From Rehmannia glutinosa (Eukaryota > Streptophyta > Magnoliopsida > Lamiales > Orobanchaceae): a DNA stretch of 64,000 nucleotides. The notes under the pieces are model-generated. The model ran no database searches and was not told the DNA's origin. It was given only the letters and a program-made list of their open reading frames with translations. The translations under genes were made by a program, and so were the position numbers. Location: assembly GCA_016081115.2 (NCBI GenBank), contig CM071924.1:91216616-91280615 (forward strand), written 5' to 3'. Shown piece after piece: positions 59,176 through 64,000 of this stretch. Within the stretch, counting starts at the first letter, position 1; the number at the start of each line of letters is the position of its first letter.

Positions 59176-59690
59176 TCACACCGTAACGTTGGTTGGACCA
59201 CCAATACCGCTAGTATCGCTCAGTCCCTTTCTCGGTGGAGTTATAATTTCTATTTTCATTCTGGCAAATTCCTTAATAAGTTCCTCTTGTTCTGTGAACA
59301 TACTTGCCATTGTTCCTCTGTTCATCCTACTAAGTGCATCTGCTACGACGTTGGCTTTACCCGGATGATAATGGATCGTACAATCGTAATCTTTCACAAG
59401 TTCCAACCATCTTCTCTGTCTCATGTTCAATTCTTTTTGTGTGAAGAAATACTTCAATCTCTGGTGATCCGTATAAATCTCGCATTTTCCCCCGTATAAA
59501 TAATGACGCCATATCTTTAAGGCATGCACGACTGCTGCCAACTCTAAGTCGTGTGTAGGGTAATTGAGTTCATGACGTTTTAGTTGCCTTGAAGCATAAG
59601 CAACCACTTTACCATTATGCATCAAAACGCACCCTAACCCTTGTTTTGAGGCATCACTGTAGATTACAAAAGCATCGTGGTATTTGGAAT
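59176..59690 (-). pseudogene. Gypsy RNase H
   Basis: [33 protein letters not shown] and [16 protein letters not shown] are canonical gypsy RNase H motifs. Separated by a frame break from the reverse transcriptase near 59690. Confidence 0.9.
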
Positions 59691-59692
59691 TG

Positions 59693-60619
59693 TCAAACCG
59701 GCGCCGAGATTAGGCGTCGTTTGAGTTCTTGAAAGCTTTGTTCGCACTTTTCAGCCCAAACAAACTTCTCACCCTTTCTTGTGAGTCGAGTCATCGGGCC
59801 TGCTATTTTCGAAAATCCTTCGATAAACCTTCTGTAATATCCTGCAAGGCCCAAGAAACTTCGTACTTCATTGGCATTTGTAGGAGCCAACCATTTTTCC
59901 ACAGCTTCAACTTTTGATGGGTCAACTTCAATACCTTTCGTTGTAACTACATGCCCCAAAAAGACTACTTGATCGAGCCAAAACTCGCACTTCTTGAATT
60001 TTGCGTATAATTTCTCTTGACGAAGAGCATCCAACACTATGCCAAGGTGCTTCTCATGTTGTTCTTTATCCTTTGAGTACACCAATATGTCATCTATGAA
60101 TACAATCACAAACTGATCCAAGTACGGATGAAAAACCCGATTCATCAAATCCATAAATACTGCTGGAGCATTACTAAGTCCAAAAGGCATCACAGTGAAC
60201 TCATAGTGCCCATATCGGGTCCTAAAAGCCGTCTTGTGTATATCTTCTTCCTTAACCTTTAGTTGATGATATCCAGACCTCAGATCAATCTTAGAAAATA
60301 CGCTTGCCCCATTCAATTGATCAAAAAGATCTTCAATCCTTGGCAAAGGGTATTTGTTCTTTATGGTGAGCTTATTCAACTCCATGTAGTCTATACACAT
60401 TCTCATCGTCCCATCTTTCTTCTTTACAAATAAAACTGGCGCTCCCCAAGGAGACACGCTAGGTCGGATGAAGCCAATATCCAAAAGTTCTTGTAGTTGA
60501 ACTTTTAGTTCTTGAAGCTCCTTGGGTGCCATTCTATATGGCACTTTCGACACAGGGACAGCTCCCGGAATCAAATCAATTGTAAACTCTACTTGTCGAT
60601 TTGGAGGTACTCCCGACAA
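59693..60619 (-). pseudogene. Gypsy reverse transcriptase
   Basis: 309 codons open: [46 protein letters not shown], the catalytic FIDDILVYS and [20 protein letters not shown]. It lines up with the full RT palm and thumb plus the connection region. Confidence 0.93.
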
Positions 60620-61150
60620 ATCTTCCGGAAAAAGAAGTCAAAGCATACTCACGCACAATTGGGACTTCCATGAGGATTTTTCAACCGAAGAGTGGCCATC
60701 ACATTCACCAGATAACCCTGACAATTTCCTTTCTTCAACATCTTGATAGTCTTCATTGCCGATATCATTCGGGGCATACCACTTACTCTCGCTCCGAAAA
60801 ATGTGAATTCATCTCTGTTTAAGGGTCGCAAAATTATTTCTCTCTCGTGACATTTTATGTTAGCCTTATACTTATTCAAATTAGTCCATCCCTAAAATGA
60901 TATCAAAATCCTTCATCCCAATCACATGCAAATTCGCTTCTAAACCCTTCCCGTCAAAATCCAACTCCACATTGTTAATCACTAAATTAGTGTTTATTGT
61001 TTTTCCGGATGGGAGGCTTATTTCTAGCATGTCACTAATAGTATAGCTCTTGAGTTGAGTCTTATCCTGGAAATCAACAAAAATAAAGAAATGTGTAGCA
61101 CCAGTATCAAATAGCACAAGAGCAGGTGTATCGAAACCCGTAACATACTG
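60620..61150 (-). pseudogene. Gypsy aspartic protease
   Basis: Active site LLFDTGATHFF near 61117, then FDIILGMD at 60881, the usual end of a gypsy protease. The linker to the reverse transcriptase (60880-60640) is in another frame. Confidence 0.88.
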
Positions 61151-62173
61151 TTAGAGTTCGGGCTCGTTGAGCTTCCTGCTGCGTCATAGCATAAACGCGT
61201 GCCTGTCCAACGGGTGCCTTCCCCTTCTTGTCAGTGTAGGTGGTGCAAAATGTAGCATTGTGACCTGGTTGATGGCACCGAAAACACACTCCTTTACCTA
61301 AAAGGCACTCCCTAAAATGATTCTTTCCGCATGATGCACATGTTGGTTTCTCTTTTAGAGCCACCGGAATAGCATTTGCCCAGTTCGATCTGTTTACCCT
61401 CGATTGCGCCCCTGTTCCCCGAGTCGGCCCATTCCATTTTCTTTTCCTGAAACATCGCGATCTTCCGAGCCTGTTGTCCAATTTGCATGGACAAGCCACT
61501 TCTTGAGCTCGTGAGAGGAGTTCTTCATAAGTCGTTGTCCCCAAACAAGCTAATACACCGCCAATCTCGTGTCGAAGTCCTCTGCGAAACCTTCTTGCCC
61601 TTTTTTCGCCTCAGGTGTCCACCAAATGTGTGGCGAACCTCGCTATTTGGTTGAATTTACGTTCATACGATGATCGTCATGCCACCTTGCTTCAATTCCA
61701 AAATTGAGTCTCCTTTCGGTCTCTCACGATTGAGGAAAATATTGTTGCATGACTTCCCGTTTGAAATCGGTTCAGGTCATGTCATTGAGTTGTTCTGTGT
61801 CCGTGAAGCGGCAAAATGCCTCCCACCAGGTGATCGGCGTCCTCTCGTGGAATTGGAAAGTGGCACATGAAATTTGTTGTGCCTCTGTCTTTGGTAGACG
61901 AGCGAAAATTCTCTCCATCGCACGTAGCCACTCTTCGACCACAAAAGGCCCATCACGCCCATTGAAAGTCTGTGGATGAAACCTCCGAAATTGTTCCAGA
62001 ATATGGGCGTTTTCATTTCCACCAACTTGGTGGCCTGGTGTAGGTGGTGGGGTGTTCTGTTGGGGTAATTTTTGCAACAGGTTTATGAGATTAGCCAATA
62101 GGGCATTACCGGCATCCCCCTGGCCTTGGTTTGAGTTAAGTGACGAGTTCGAATTGTCTCTACGTTGCGGCAT
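61107..62173 (-). pseudogene. Gypsy gag with CCHC zinc knuckle, frameshifted
   Basis: Starts at the ATG at 62173 (MPQRRDNSNSS). The capsid-like region has FRRFHPQTFNGRDGP and EEWLRAMERIF; the knuckle is CFRCHQPGHNATFC near 61290-61250. At least two frame changes separate these parts. Confidence 0.87.
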
Positions 62174-62639
62174 TATCTACAGTAAAAAAAAAAAAATCTA
62201 AGTTTTAAACTCTTCGCAGTATGATACTACATTTGTCACTTTTTAAATTTTTTTTTTTACGGGCCAATCTGAAGTCATAAATTAATCTTATAAATCGTTC
62301 AACTCTATATTATCTTATAAGAGAAATATACGTTGTGCTTCTATGGTTCATTATGAATCACTATTTTACGTTGTTCTTTACGTCTAACATGACATGCAAG
62401 AAATTCTAAATCATGTAACGAATCACAGAGCACATAAAAGTTCTAACAAGTCACATAAAAGTTCATATAAACTTTCATAATTCACAAAGCATATCATACT
62501 TTCCCAATTTCTAATGATATGAAAATTTAAATAAATACTTACCTGGTTGGACGGAGCGCGATGGAGAGGGATAGCCTTTTTTTTTAAAAAAAAATAAGAA
62601 ATAAAAATAAAAATTGCAAGTCTACAGGAAAGTAGACCT

Positions 62640-62651
62640 GCTCTGATACCA
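62640..62651 (-). other. Primer-binding site of the gypsy element
   Basis: On the minus strand TGGTATCAGAGC, complementary to initiator tRNA-Met, lies 3 bp after the 5' LTR end. Confidence 0.92.
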
Positions 62652-62654
62652 TAC

Positions 62655-64000
62655 TGTAACGCCCCATTTTTTTTAGTGCATTTTTTTTAGCGTTACTAAA
62701 ATTTTAAGAAAATACGTGTAATTTTTTTTTTAAATAGATAAATGAAAAGTTTAGCGGAAGCATTAATGAGAATACTTAAAGTCTTAAGAAATAAGTATAG
62801 AGTATTTGTCAAAAATTAAAAATCCACTCAAAACACTTTGAAATAAATTAAAAAGAAAATAGTACACCACAATTGTTCGAAATTTAAAACGAGTTAATAG
62901 TTTCTTGAAATTGAAATAATTAAAAGTGAAATCATCGGCTATTCTCCCACATCTGCAACGCATCCATCCGTATGATCTGAAAAGATTTGAATTTAGGGGT
63001 GAGTAATCATATACTCAGTAGGGATAAAGATTGTCCAAGCTAAATACGAAAAGTGTACAATTACATAAATTAACACATAACCTTTCTCGTTGGCATAAGC
63101 CGAATAGCACATAACCTTTCCCGTAGGCACGAATGCCATATTTTTCTTTCTCGTGGCGCGAGGCCAAAAAATTTTCCTTTCCCATAGGCACGAATGCCAT
63201 ATTTTCCTTTCCCGTGGCACGAGGCCAAAAATTTTCCTTTCCCGTAGGCACGAATGCCATGTTTTCCTTTCCCGTAGCACGAGGCCAAAAATTTTCCTTT
63301 CCCGTGGCACGAATGCCATATTTTCCTTTCCCGTGGCATGAAGCCAAAAACTTTCCTTTCCCGTGGCACGAATGCCAAATTTTCCTTTCCCGTGGCATGA
63401 AGCCAAAATTTTTCCTTTCCCATTGCATAAACATACATAGCATACATTGTAATGAAAAACATGTCATTTATAAAAAAATAATCATATCATGTAGCACATT
63501 AAAAGCATAAAATTCAAATAATTATGCATGTCATGTAATACATCGAAAGCATATGATTCACATAATTATACATATCATTTAAACATTTAAAATGTGTAAT
63601 TTACATAATTGAACAGTTTAGGGATTTAACAAGGACAATGAAATATACACATAAAATGTGATAAAAATCCCTACCTCAATCAGCAAAATAAAGTAGATGC
63701 ACAAATAGCTCGAAAGTAGAAGTCCTAATTGTACGGTTCTTCGTCGCCTACAATATAAATTTAACATGATTTAGGCCTGGAGATTAAGTAGTAACTTATA
63801 ATTGGAATAATTATATTTATAAAATAGTCTAGGGCTTTTTAGTATGAAAAATTAACTAAAAATATATGTTTTTGGGCCTAATTAAAAGAAATTAAAAGTG
63901 AAATTTGAGATTTTGGACTAAACTAAAACAATTTGGGGGTTAGACTGAAAAATCTAGAAAGTCTAAATAAGTTATAGGGGTAAATTTGAAATTCTAAATA
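62655..64000 (-). repeat. 5' LTR of the gypsy element (partial, 1,346 bp visible)
   Basis: Same TGTAACGCCCC boundary on the plus strand as at 55575 and near-identical onward. The hairpin array is at 63120-63425. The remaining 780 bp or so should lie beyond the right edge. Confidence 0.92.

Larger units (their letters stand above)
55575..64000 (-). mobile_element. Ty3-gypsy chromovirus (Tekay/Del-like), minus strand, 5' LTR cut by the window
   Basis: Order on the minus strand: 5' LTR (64000-62655, incomplete), primer site, gag, protease, reverse transcriptase, RNase H, integrase with chromodomain, polypurine tract, 3' LTR (57700-55575). The two LTRs are nearly identical over the 1.35 kb visible in both, so the insertion is young. 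It interrupts the pararetrovirus-like right arm. Several frameshifts occur across gag-pol, so this copy is inactive as read. Confidence 0.93.

Noticed and set aside
59137..59499. Plus-strand open frame opposite the gypsy RNase H
   Set aside because: Shadow of the minus-strand RNase H coding sequence.

Overview
This is nuclear DNA from a flowering plant, most likely a eudicot. It has intron-split genes with AT-rich introns, several classes of plant transposable element, and a fragment resembling an endogenous pararetrovirus. I cannot name the species from sequence alone. Four protein genes are recognisable. The rest is mostly transposon-derived or AT-rich intergenic sequence.

Layout: positions 1-4377 hold an L1-type LINE on the minus strand (it runs off the left edge), split by a 1,550 bp solo LTR with an exact 5 bp target duplication. 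Positions 4378-7672 hold an AT-rich tandem-repeat block bounded by inverted tRNA-like sequences, and then a (TA)n-flanked inverted-repeat element. Gene 1 (8963-12093, minus) encodes a membrane-anchored myosin-binding/GTD-binding (DUF593) protein. Positions 13080-16534 are repeats, including a palindromic minisatellite and a second solo LTR. Gene 2 (16954-21330, plus; 8 exons, 295 aa) is an INDH/NUBPL-type Fe-S P-loop NTPase for mitochondrial complex I assembly. Gene 3 (23836-27530, plus; 5 exons, about 481 aa) is a PfkB sugar kinase with a likely organelle presequence. Gene 4 (31128-33855, plus; 3 exons, about 369 aa) is a 2-oxoglutarate/Fe(II) dioxygenase of the ACC-oxidase-homolog type.

The genes do not form a pathway; they are separate transcription units. 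What links them is a shared family of 250-290 bp Mutator-type MITEs (termini GGGATAATTAC/GTAATTATCCC). At least seven copies lie in introns or flanks of the four genes, most with visible 9 bp target duplications. A second family of 9 bp-duplicating elements (termini GAGG.../...CCTC) occurs at 17731 and 34356.

From 36 kb onward the window is dominated by mobile DNA: a mini-CACTA (37117), a TRIM-like miniature LTR element (39222-40074), a 3.3 kb non-autonomous CACTA (41535-44833) carrying exon-like blocks, a full-length L1 LINE with target duplication and poly(A) (46466-52332), an inverted pair of pararetrovirus-like fragments (52560-55574), and a chromodomain-bearing Ty3-gypsy element on the minus strand (55575 to beyond the right edge).

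Single-base frameshifts, usually at short homopolymers, interrupt three of the four genes and also the young transposons. I read many of these as probable consensus errors rather than true pseudogenisation.
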